In this document: positions 1-9,976 of the stretch, piece by piece
How the letters are laid out: the number at the start of each line of letters is the position of its first letter
How positions within the stretch are numbered: the stretch's first letter is position 1
Source: Isoetes taiwanensis
Taxonomy: Eukaryota > Streptophyta > Lycopodiopsida > Isoetales > Isoetaceae
Direction of reading: 5' to 3'
Assembly: GCA_021234155.1 (NCBI GenBank)
Contig: JAJEKV010000056.1
Span: 3,763,330-3,827,329 of the forward strand
DNA: 64,000 nt
Program-made: the position numbers and the translations under genes
The notes under the pieces: generated by a model
The model's input: the letters and a program-made list of their open reading frames with translations, nothing else
Databases searched by the model: none
Told to the model about the DNA's origin: nothing

Positions 1-1782
1 GGTAATAAAGTTTGGTGTGTAAGGGGAAATTGGTAATTTGATTGTATGTTTATTTTATACAGTGTATTTATGTGAGCCAGGGGCATTTTGGTAATTCTAG
101 AGCATTTTAGTAATTACGCAAACTCATAAGGGTATTTTGGTAGTTTTCCCTTTAATATTATACCCAAGAAACTGTCAAAAGCCACGACCATCAATCCCTA
201 GGCATAAATTTAGCAATGTCTTGGTAAATGGCATAAGTATGTATTCCTTTTATTGTCAAATCAGTTGTATATAGCTATGGCGCCAGCATATATCTGCACA
301 AAATGAACTATGCATAAACACAAACCCCAACTGAACTATGTGGCCACATGACTTCTATAGCAAATTGGCAGAGAATTATGTGACCTTAGGCAAAATGAGG
401 AAGCGCTAGAACTTATTCGACCAATCAAATACCTACACAGATGCTAAAGCTTTCCTAAATAAAGCTTCACAGGACTATCCTCCTGCAACCAGCAGCTCAA
501 TCAGCAAACCACAACAAGATCCCATATCATGAACCCTTGGTCATCCCTACCCTAATGTCATGTCATAACTTATAACAGGTAATAGAAAGGCACGGTTAAA
601 TTTTGGTTACGTGTAAATGTCAAGAAAAGTATGTACATAATCATATTCGAAGTTTTGTGGCCAGCACTGGCCAGTTAAAAACTAATCATGCAATGTTCCA
701 TCTAGTATTATTTACTATGCGCACAGGAATAAACATGACGCGAATGTCTCATATGCAAAGGTTATTTCTTTCACCTCCCCACCAAATAGCACTGTCAATC
801 CACCTGATCCACCTGCAAAGAAATAGTTGGTCTAGTTTCAGCCTGCAGCACAAAACGACACAAATGTGCTAAAATCTTACCAGCACAAGTTATATGAGCA
901 AAGTAGGCAATGTACAAGAACATTAGAATTAGACTGATAGCATGACATAGTTCTAAACCAATCCAGCAGCCCATTGAAGGTGTCTAGGGTTGGGATGATA
1001 CTGATTAGTGCCAAAAGTTTGGACAGGACAATCAGCCCTGGAAGGTCACAATTTTCTTTGGGCCAACAGTCTGGCTGTATCTCTGCAAAAACACTAAGAT
1101 TTTACACGATCATCATGGTCTGTTCTCATCGGATGCAGAGATGGTGGCAAGACAAAAACACAACTCACTGAGACAGAATGCACAGAGAATCAATCTGTTC
1201 CTTTACCAGTCCCAGCTTGGTTGTATTAATATCCCAGATATGTAAGAATAAAGACATCATCATACCATCATAATGAAAGTGCCTGTTATGTCAGAAAATC
1301 CCACTAAGATCTAATGCAAAGTGAATTCCAAAGGCGAGTGTGAAACCCTTCTCCTTCACTTACAAATAAGAAATCCTATGTTGCACTAAAGATCACACCA
1401 TTGTGCGTATTGGATAGTCCCTCGTAATTTGCATTGCCAAAAATGGTTTCCTATCATTATGCACAAATCTTAACATAACATTCAGGTGTAAGACTAACTT
1501 AAGAACTGTCATTTGCAATCTAGCATCTATTCACTTTGCCACCTAACATGGTTAAAAACAAAACCAAATTGGCTGATATGTACCTTAATGATGTACAGAA
1601 TCTTGGAGAAGAGATCCAACTGAACTCGGACATGAATAGTCAACCAAACTATTCTCCATGAAACTAACATAAATGTAGAAATGAAACCATAGTCTGTTAT
1701 GGATGTGACATGGCCATGGGAGGTCTTCAGATCAATAAGAATATGGTAGCAATACTCAGAAAAGTCCATTTAGGAATTCCAT
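1..1782. other. No gene recognised
   Basis: I see no convincing coding sequence, RNA gene or repeat structure here. The open frames are short, lack family motifs and are typical of AT-rich plant intergenic DNA. The right end is the 3' flank of the minus-strand protease gene. Confidence 0.6.
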
Positions 1783-4011
1783 TCATATTCCACGTCCTCT
1801 AGATGGAGCCTTCCTCCCTCTTGCAGGAAATTTTTTTCCCCGTTTTGCTGCTGCAATCACACCTTGTGCATTCTTTTCAAATGGTCTGTAAGTAAAACAG
1901 TCGAATACAACAGACAGCAAGTATCTGAATGACTTCCTTTCCTCCGTGGCACAAATGTTCATGATCCAATCTCTTGTGAACTTAGAGAAAGTTAAAACAA
2001 TGCGAATGTTAAATATCAGAACACTTTGAAAACCCTAGAAACCTACAGTAAGCAAACTAATAAAATGAGAATCTTACCGCAGTTGGTGGTGTATTTGTTG
2101 GTTGCAAAACAAAACCCTCGATGAAATAGCGGCCATACAAACATGTCCAAACACCACAATCGGATGCACTACCTTGAGAAGGAAGGTCACATTTAACTAA
2201 GCTTGCATTGGCCAAATTATTATCATGGAATCCCCATTTATTCCACAGCTTCAAAAAAATTCTGACATAAACCACCAGTCACATATTAGCATTTGAAACA
2301 AAGAATGCATAATGCAAAACAGGAATACAATTACTTACTGACGGATATATGGCTCTAAATCTCGGTGGAACCCATCGAGCGAGTCTAAATATAAAAGTGC
2401 AGGCTGCTCTACTCCTATGGCAGCACAAATTTGTGGATCATTTACAAGGATCCAGAGGCTCCAGTGAAAACTACGAACCATAATAAAAATAAGTAGTAAC
2501 TTTAAGTGAAATACGAAACTTGGCAATCAATTCAACTAAAAGACTCACTCATTGCATGCTGGCAAAAAATAAACCTTAACATCAGAAATTCCATTAGGTC
2601 TATGAGTTGGAGGAAGAGGCAATTTAGCCACTAGAGTTGCCAATGACATGTCATCTCCCCTTAGTTGCAGGCCCAGCAAACAAGGGTTTAGAAAAACACA
2701 TCCTGGACGCAGACTCAAAGGAATTACATGGCAAAGAATCCTGAACAAACAAACAAACTAGTTAACTTGAAAACCATTATATAATTTGAAGATGACAGCA
2801 AAAAGGGACAGAACGTACGTAAAATAAGCTCCAACTACATCACTGCTGATCCAAGCTAGTCTAGCCTTCTCTGAATTACCACAGTCCTCCTGCTCCACCA
2901 TTGCAAGGGTCTCTGCATCTATGGTGAAGTCCTGACCCCACCAAGATGAATGCAAGTGATATGGCAAGACAAGACTAGTAGTTAAAGCTCGGCTACTATG
3001 TGCCCTCTCCTTGAATGAGCATTGAAATCTCTCATGTGCCAATGCAAATATCTTAAGATCCAACCGCAAATTGGGCCTCAGATGGACCATTGTGCTGCAC
3101 AAAGGTAGACCACCTGACCCTGGGCTAACCACTAGAGTAAGGTCAAGACGCAGTGCATTGCTGCAGGGAGGACAAATAGTGTCTGCTGAGTCTTGAGAAA
3201 TAGCTAATGGCTCCTCGTATTCTACTAGGGCTCCAATACTGTAATCACCACCTTCACCTTCATCCTCATCAGAGTCAAAGTGACCATATCTTTCCTTTAT
3301 TCCTTGAGCAATCTTTCTTATCCTCTCGTCCTTGTTAGCCCTGTATGCAGCCTCTCGTTGCTGTACATACTTGTCCACAAACTCACTGGCATCACATTGT
3401 GTCAAGTCTTGACGCCCTCCTATCAAAATTTGAGCAACCTTCTTGGCTGCCTGTGCCCATCTTCTCTTTCCCTGTCTAATTTGCTGCTCAAAATGCCACT
3501 CTGGGTCCCCCAACCTTTTCATTTGTACTGGTCCCCAATCCCGAACTCTTACATTAGCAGGATCTTTTGGGATCCTCCCTCGTTTAGCACCTTGCAATGG
3601 TTCCATCAGTTGATGAACTCTCCAACGATGCACCTCTAGCTCTATCTTCTTCCCATATGTCTTGGAGCAATTGGGAATATCACAAAACCAACGTTTGACA
3701 GTGTAATCATAGTGATATTGCTGAGAGGGTGCAACTTGACCACTCTCTTCAACATCCCCTACAGTTAGTTGTCCACAATCAGGACTATCCATTGAAAACT
3801 CAACTCCTGATGGTTGGCCTCCATGTGAGGAAGTAATGCCATCTGATATATGACAACCTAAATCAGGATCCCTTGTCTCCTCATCTTGGCTAGCTAATCT
3901 TTCCATAGTAACAAAAGCATCTTCCAATCCAGCTACTTGGGACTGGAGGCTTTTGAATTCTGTTTCTGGAACTTGCAAACTGAAAGGTTTGTTCTCAGAA
4001 GCACAATCCAT
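1783..4011 (-). CDS. Ulp1-like C48 cysteine protease with N-terminal C2H2 zinc finger, five exons
   Basis: I resolve five minus-strand exons: 4011-2819, 2740-2549, 2470-2339, 2261-2078 and 1980-1783. They are joined by four short GT-AG introns of 77-97 bp, and every junction keeps phase. The sum is 1,899 nt, giving 632 residues with no internal stop. A zinc finger lies at about residues 110-133 (C110, C115, H128, H133; CX4CX12HX4H). A basic and acidic linker follows, then the peptidase domain. The tetrad typical of SUMO/ubiquitin-like proteases is present in order: His464 (FHWSLW), Asp491 (LYLDSL), Gln535 and Cys541 (LPSQGSASDCGVW). The C-terminus is Arg/Gly/Lys-rich and may bind nucleic acid or direct nuclear import. 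Family knowledge suggests cleavage of SUMO-like isopeptides. Transposons can carry similar C48 domains, so it could be a domesticated or resident element gene. The start is the first ATG of the long exon; an upstream 5' exon is not excluded. Confidence 0.8.
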
Positions 4012-5515
4012 AACGTACCTAAATCTGCAACTAACATTGTATCAGTACAGTTCGTATCCAATCCCATTCACATATATGTTGAAGCTCGCAACTATTATAT
4101 TTTCTTATCATCTTTCCCCTGAAAAGCAGTGACAATGCATTATTATTTCTACATTCATTCAGCATTAAAGTTCATATAATCAAACAGGTCTGCAATTGTC
4201 AATATAACTGTAATTCACACAATACATAGCAATTCACACAATACTTATTAACCACCGTTGCAATCTTAATAGACACAGTCATGCTTGGATATAAATCATC
4301 TCAAACCTGAACGGCTTAACGAAATCTTCTTAAACCCAAGATACTCAATGCTTTAAATTTTTGAAAACTACTCAATTTTGATGCCATTTCATATTAAGTA
4401 CCTGAAATAACTGTTCGCACACAATTTACCCAAGATTCAATTTTGCCTATTTGGAATAGCCAATCTTTGTGCAATGAGGTATAATTTAAGCATTTTAACT
4501 AGACCTAAGGCGAAATCACAAAAACCAAACTGTAAAACGGGTCCAAATAAAATTTCAAAACAGGGTTGTAGAAGCACACCTTAAGGTTTAGTTTGATAGG
4601 AAACACCAACAGCTCTATGATTTCAAAAGAACTAGCATGGTGGCCACTACGATGACAGGCCGAAACTCCAAGATACGGCGTGGTGATAATGGGATCGGCG
4701 ATAACAAAACCTATGGCGATAACGGAACTTGTTATACACGTGATTTTTTAAACGGGTTCCATGTCACTTTTTTTGTTGCCACGTCTATCCAACCCTAAAC
4801 TAGTATCTAAGGGCGCATCCCCATTATACGAAAAAAAGGGCCCCTGAAATTACAAACAGCAGCTTTTTTCAAGAAAAAAAATAGAGTCGATTATGCCTGC
4901 ATCGTCCCCTGCCGTCCCCTTATAACAGGCGCCGCCAACATTCTTGCCGGAAATTTGCCAGAAAAGTGGGAAAAAGCAAAATTTCAGTGTCCCATTTCTT
5001 TCGTCGGTGAATTTTGGCGAGCATGAAATTTCGCCTGAAATTTCGAGGTGACCTGGCAGAGTCCACTCGCGGCTGATGTCGCTCGTGGATCCGCCATCTC
5101 ACTTCGAAATTTTAGGCGAAATTTCGAGCTCCCAGAATTACACCTTCCGAAAATTGGGTTTGCCATGTCATCGGAACTGGATTCCTACAATTTATCAGGT
5201 GCATACCATTCCTATTACCATGGGTGAATTTCTGGTTTCTTGGCGAGCTACAGGACAAACCGGAACTGACCTACAAGACGAATATAGTTGCTAGAGGACA
5301 AACCCAGCTTGCTAGAAGACAAACCCAAGGCTTGACTTGGGCAATTCGGAAGTCCTTGAGGACTTCTGAAGAAAGGGAAGGTCCCCTGGACTCGTCAGTA
5401 GAACTCCAGTGCCTTGAAGGTAATGGGAATGATTTTTTCCTGGCTGGGTTTGCCATGTGACAAAGTCAGGCCTAAAATAACGGCCTAATTGGGATAACGT
5501 CCTAAAGGTCTTACA
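4012..5515. other. Intergenic DNA with a hairpin-forming segment
   Basis: No gene is recognised. The most structured part is about 5025-5129, where GAAATTTCGCCTGAAATTTC faces an inverted version ending near 5129 across a loop of some 55 bases. It could be a decayed MITE or a chance hairpin; I could not define target duplications. Confidence 0.4.
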
Positions 5516-5520
5516 TAAAT

Positions 5521-5678
5521 TGTAACGGGCCCATAGTAGACCGCTCGAGTATTCGAACCTTGAATGTGCCTGTGGGGCGTTCCCGAGACACCGGCATAAA
5601 TGGGTAGAAGCGACTACTCATAAACGTCTAGACGGTTTTGCCCATTTGGTTAAGGGCATGTCGGTTAGGAACGTTACA
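5521..5678 (+). repeat. 5' LTR of TRIM
   Basis: 158-bp repeat with TG...CA ends. It is followed by the tRNA-Met primer-binding site at 5681-5692. Confidence 0.93.
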
Positions 5679-5831
5679 GTTGGTATCAGAGCAGGTCTCG
5701 AGTTCGAGTCTCCATGGGTGCCTATATGCATGGGTAATTTGTAAAGACTTGGTAATTATTGTGACATGGTATGACATAGACATGATATAGCTTTGATGCT
5801 CGAGGACGAGCATAGTTCTAGTGGGAGAGAC

Positions 5832-5989
5832 TGTAACGGGCCCATGGTAGACCGCTCGAGTATTCGAACCTTGAATGTGCCTGTGGGACGTTCCCGAGAC
5901 ACCGGCATAAATGGGTAGAAGCGACTACTCATAAACGTCTAGACGGTTTTGCCCAGTTGGTTAAGGGCATGTCGGTTAGGAACGTTACA
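5832..5989 (+). repeat. 3' LTR of TRIM
   Basis: 158-bp direct copy of the 5' LTR with three substitutions. It is preceded by a polypurine tract at about 5820-5831 and followed by the TAAAT duplication. Confidence 0.93.
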
Positions 5990-5994
5990 TAAAT

Positions 5995-7009
5995 TGGGCA
6001 TGTGGTGGTGGAACTAGTGGCCAACCTTTTGGGTTTTGGTGTCTGTTTAGGTTCAAAACCTTGTTGGCTATCATTGATTGCTTGATCTTGATAGTATGTT
6101 ATGATCTTGGTGAATGATCTAGCTCTTAAGCTTTGCACTCATTGCATATTATGGACAAGGGGGATGCACTCATATGTAAGGAAGGAAGGAAGGAGGGTAT
6201 TTTTATCGTCCACGGAGACCAATCGGTCTATGGGACCCAATACAAAAGGGGCCATCTGTTTTCAAGAGGGAGCAAAAAACCCCCCATATACGAACTTTTA
6301 AGAAGCCAATTTTGCCCCCTTCCGAATAAAAATGACCTAGGCCAGTGCCCAAAACTGTAAAAAAAGGACCCCCTACCGAACGTATATGTACATAAATGGG
6401 TCGCAAAAACCTCTTCCCCGTGCATGCAGATAGGGTTATACATAAAAAATGGTGAACCTCCCTTGATTATGGAAAGGAACTATCTCAGATAGTTAAATCC
6501 TTGGCCTGGATGATTAGTATGCATTTGTTGTTATGCTCCTAGTCTAGAGGCTCGACAAGACTGATTCCCCAGTCAGGGATGCAATGACGGGCAGGGATGG
6601 ACATTTCCCTGATATAGAGTAATTGGAAGGTGATCCTCAGTTTCATCCCTTGGAAATTGTGACCAGACTTCAGTTCTCATGGCATCAATCCATAATTTTG
6701 CTCGCTGACAATTTTAGGTCGCTACTCAGCTGGATCATCGAGAAGTATGCCTCAGCGAGCCTCTGGACTATTAAGCATGATTTCATTAATTGGAGAAAAT
6801 AACGCAATTTTGAGAATTTTAAGCACACTTAATTTGCTCAAGCACGAATATTTTCACCTAATTCTCGAGCCCAAGATACATGAGGTCATTAACATACACA
6901 TATACATACAAATTATGTGTTATACTTGTACATGTACGTGATACTTGTACAAGCCCAATAATGGCGCTACAATCTACACTAATAATTCACATCAATAATT
7001 TTAGTTCAC
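5995..7009. other. Intergenic DNA and upstream region of the interrupted small gene
   Basis: No coding sequence is recognised. A stretch at about 6207-6240 (GTCCACGGAGACCAATCGGT, then TATGGGACCCA) recurs in slightly altered form near 47720-47752, so it is part of a dispersed repeat. From about 6820 to 7010 the sequence resembles 13755-13930, both containing AATAATGGCGCTA. This is consistent with duplicated promoter regions of a small gene family. Confidence 0.45.
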
Positions 7010-7016
7010 TATAAAA
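7010..7016 (+). promoter_or_regulatory. TATA box of the interrupted small gene
   Basis: TATAAAA lies in the context TTCACTATAAAA, 24 bp before the start-codon position at 7040. The same context is conserved at 14667-14673 before the intact paralogue. Confidence 0.55.
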
Positions 7017-7039
7017 ACAACTCCATTCATTCATCTTGC

Positions 7040-7083
7040 GTGGCTTCCTTGCCTCCTCGTCCAGAGCACATCCGATCCTTCAA
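7040..7083 (+). pseudogene. 5' part of 80-codon gene interrupted by CACTA element
   Basis: This 44-bp segment aligns without gaps to the first 44 bases of the intact paralogue at 14703. The start codon is GTG here where the paralogue has ATG. The frame breaks at 7083, where the CACTA transposon enters, and resumes at 13299. Joining 7040-7083 to 13299-13497 gives 243 bp, exactly the paralogue's length, with no stop before the end. The gene is probably non-functional because of the insertion and the lost ATG. The protein family is unknown to me. Confidence 0.8.
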
Positions 7084-7099
7084 CACTACAAGATTAAAG

Positions 7100-7650
7100 C
7101 CCTGTTACGACGTCTATTACGACGTCCAGACGTCGTTTGCACGTCGTTTATCGACGTCAAAACGTCGATAAACGACGTCTATATCGACGTTTAAGCGTCG
7201 ATAAACGACGTTTATGCGTCGCTATACGCGTCGCAACCGCGGCGTCTTTAAGCGACGACCTGACGTCGTTCAACGTCGTTGCGCATACCGTGGGTCGACC
7301 CACGGCGCATCGCCGCTGAGAGTGGCCAAGGCCCGGGGCCGGCCGGGCGTGGCGATGATTCGCAACGTCGTTCAACGACGTTCAATACACGTCATCATGT
7401 CGCGCGTCGCGGCGCCCGGTGATGGCGTTGCCACCGCCGTAGCGGCCGGCGTGGCGGCTTCGTGTAAAACGCCGTTCAACGGCGTTGATGGCGATGGGTC
7501 GCCACAATCTCGCCGGCGTGGTATGCCACGCCACGACGCCGTTCAACGGCGTGCTCGACGTGGCATCTGCGCTTGGCGGCGGCGAATAATGATGCGGTGG
7601 CGATATACACGTGGCGTACGCCCTCAACGCCGTCGTTAAACGGCGATTAA
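7100..7650. repeat. Left subterminal palindromic repeats of CACTA element
   Basis: A GC-rich block contains many ACGTCG/CGACGT and GTCGTTNAACGAC units in both orientations. The same motifs occur in the right subterminal block. They are probable transposase-binding sites by analogy with En/Spm. Confidence 0.8.
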
Positions 7651-8060
7651 TGAATTTTGGAAAAAAAAAATATTTATTTAATATTATTCAATTATTTAAA
7701 GGACAATTAATATTCATATTCAATATTAACAAATATTTAATATAAATAAATATTTAGTAATATTTATTAATAATATTAATATTAACAATAATATTAATAG
7801 TATTAATAAATATTAAATATGAACAAAATAAATCGAGAATAAAAATTTAAAAATTCGAAAAATAGAAACAAATATTGATTAAATTATATTAGTATTCAGT
7901 ATCATGGTAGATAAGCATTATTATTTAATATGTAATTAAATGTTTAATAAATCTAAGAATAAAAAAATAGAATCGAGCATAAAATTAACATAACAAAAAA
8001 AAATCACAAATAATAAGAACAAAGCATAAAAAATTTAATATATTTCACAATGTAATTTGC
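7651..8060. other. Very AT-rich spacer inside CACTA element
   Basis: Composition switches abruptly at about 7650 from GC-rich subterminal repeats to runs of A, T and ATTAATA-like words. No gene is seen. It may be a decayed intron, a nested AT-rich insertion or a 3' untranslated segment of the minus-strand genes. Confidence 0.5.
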
Positions 8061-8099
8061 ACATTACAAAATATATTGAGTCTTTAGTTGTTGCTCTCT

Positions 8100-9880
8100 T
8101 CTTCTTCTTCTTCTTCTTCATTGACGGGTTCGTCTTCATTTACCTGCATTATATTGTATCGCAACAATTAGTTCATTGTAGTCACAAATAATTATCTAAT
8201 GAATGATACACACGTCCCCCCGTTCACGCGCAGCGGCGTACTGGATGGCCGCATGACTGCCTTTTTTGAAGGCCCTTTCGCGTTCATCTTTAGCAGCCGG
8301 GCGGCCAGCAAATGACTTCTATTGAGAATGAGCACCAAAACTAATGTTAGTGTTCAACTCGAGAACCTACATTATAAACGAAATTTATACTTACAAATAG
8401 CTTATCGAGGAAAGCCATAACCGCTGGACCAGGTCTTATTGGCACTATGGTCGCCACTTGCGTTTACCTCGCGTCAGTGGCCCTGCGCTTTGTTCTAGCT
8501 TCCCCTTTCTTTGATAATATGTTGGCCTTCAAACACTACAATGCAATACAAGGACTTAGTCCACATGGCGTCATCTAATTATACGACTCATGGGAGAGAT
8601 GATGTACTTGAAATGCCTCATTAGTCAACCAGATAGGCTGTGCCACTTCCTCTATCGAGACTCCTGTAGCTTTGGCAAGAGCTTTCAGCTGCTTCTTCTG
8701 ATTACCTCTGCAAAATATAAATAAAATATGAGTACAATGAGGTTATAATGAAGAACGAAAGAGCCTAATACCTGGTGGCTTTAACATGTTTACCCTGCTT
8801 TGAACAAACCTCCCTCCATGAGATCTCTCCTGACTTGAGCTCGGGATATTCTGCTTCTAAAAGCTCCTTGATCCTCTCTTTTTCCTCATCATAGGCTCCC
8901 GAGTTCCATTCACCCTTGTGGACGTTATGGCAAACGCTATTTGTGACACTATTAGCCATCCTCCAAAAATTGTCGCCATCTCAGTCTTTGTGGTGGGCGG
9001 CACCTTCTTGTTACTACACTCAACATAACGACTAACATATGAATATGTGTTCGTGAACAAAAAAAGGGCATAATTCAAGATGAACTCACTCATATTCAAA
9101 GACATGCCTTCGTGGAGGTGGTGCGGGTGGGTGCGATCTTTAATAGAGCTTGAAGAGGAATTGCGCCCACTCGACGCGTGAGCGGCGGTCGGCCGCTCGT
9201 GTCGTCGTGGGTTGGATCCCCTCGTCCCCGGGAAGGGGCCCAAGATTGAATTCGAAGGAGTGTATGAGCTATGGCGTGGAGGGTCACAGCGCCGGACCTC
9301 GCCTACTTTGTTCAATGCCCGTAGCGCAATATCCATTTCTCAGGCGACATCCCAAGTTGCAAGGCATTCCACCTATCTTCAGGGTTATCGCCTCGTTGAT
9401 ATCTCGGAGTTCCCAGCTCTTCGTCTGGCTCCTCGAATCGAGGTCCTTTTCCTCCGACTCTTCGTCTTTCATGAGAAGAAGATCCGCCCAGAACCACGAC
9501 GACGAACATTATGCATAGGAAAAGAAGGACGCAACCGCATTTACACGCTACATTTAAAAACATTAGAACGTTAAAAATAAATGGTTAACTTACATTTTAT
9601 CCTAGAAAAAAATCCATACCAAATCCGCACAATGGTGGAGGTGGCGGTGGTGGCGAGCTAAACCCGAACGACCAACTTCGCCTCTTAAAGGCCTTTGCAG
9701 GTTTAGGGCTGTCATTAAGGCTACCAAGCCACACGAGAAGTAAAGTTGCGAACAATAGATATGCCATCGTGCCGCATCCCATGGTTGCTGGACATGTGAA
9801 AAAACTTGCAAGTTATTTATATGGAGTGCGATGAATAACATAGTAAATGTTAGCAACATGGGAAGTTCATTACAAAACAT
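8100..9880 (-). pseudogene. Decayed CACTA internal protein (possible TnpA-like)
   Basis: Minus-strand open segments lie at about 9880-9600, 9563-9096, 8959-8765 and onward to about 8600. They cannot be joined in one frame without guessing splice sites. Visible parts are a proline-rich patch (SSPPPPPPPLCG), a Ser/Arg/His-rich region, and a charged segment (EEKERIKELLEAEYPELKSG). The last may continue past a short intron into a Lys/Ala-rich stretch ending WLTNEAFQ. The position inside a CACTA element, and the composition, suggest a plant En/Spm-associated protein. I see no diagnostic catalytic motif, so the product is uncertain. Confidence 0.4.
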
Positions 9881-9976
9881 TGGGATTTGAATAATTAAAA
9901 GTGTCTATATATTTGGTTATTAGACAATTAAAAAAATTTAATACTCTTAAACATGGCAAGATATACAATATTGTAT

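Larger units (their letters stand above)
5521..5989 (+). mobile_element. TRIM (terminal-repeat retrotransposon in miniature), complete
   Basis: Two 158-bp direct terminal repeats (5521-5678 and 5832-5989) begin TGTAACGGGCC and end AACGTTACA. They enclose only 153 bp. The 5' repeat is followed two bases later by TGGTATCAGAGC (5681-5692), the primer-binding site for initiator tRNA-Met. The 3' repeat is preceded by a purine tract, AGTGGGAGAGA. The element is flanked by an identical 5-bp duplication TAAAT (5516-5520 and 5990-5994), so both ends are certain. The two LTRs differ at three positions in 158, which suggests fairly recent insertion. There is no coding capacity, so it depended on another element, probably Gypsy-type judging from the sequence before the 3' LTR. 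Confidence 0.95.

Noticed and set aside
603-1171. Open frames of 65-89 codons near the left edge
   Set aside because: No domain, no repeat partner, biased composition and no splice-compatible neighbours. They look like chance frames in non-coding DNA.
3280-3639. 119-codon plus-strand frame, Leu/Ser-rich
   Set aside because: Lies antisense inside the first exon of the C48 protease, whose motifs and splicing are convincing.
5924-5989. Possible tRNA gene in the TRIM 3' LTR
   Set aside because: Only half of the tRNA-like pattern is present in the 3' LTR. The B-box-like part lies in the internal region, and stems do not pair well.
7137-7639. Arg-rich frames on both strands (up to 141 codons)
   Set aside because: They are produced by the CACTA subterminal palindromes; the Arg/Val/Val-Ser periodicity reflects the DNA repeat.
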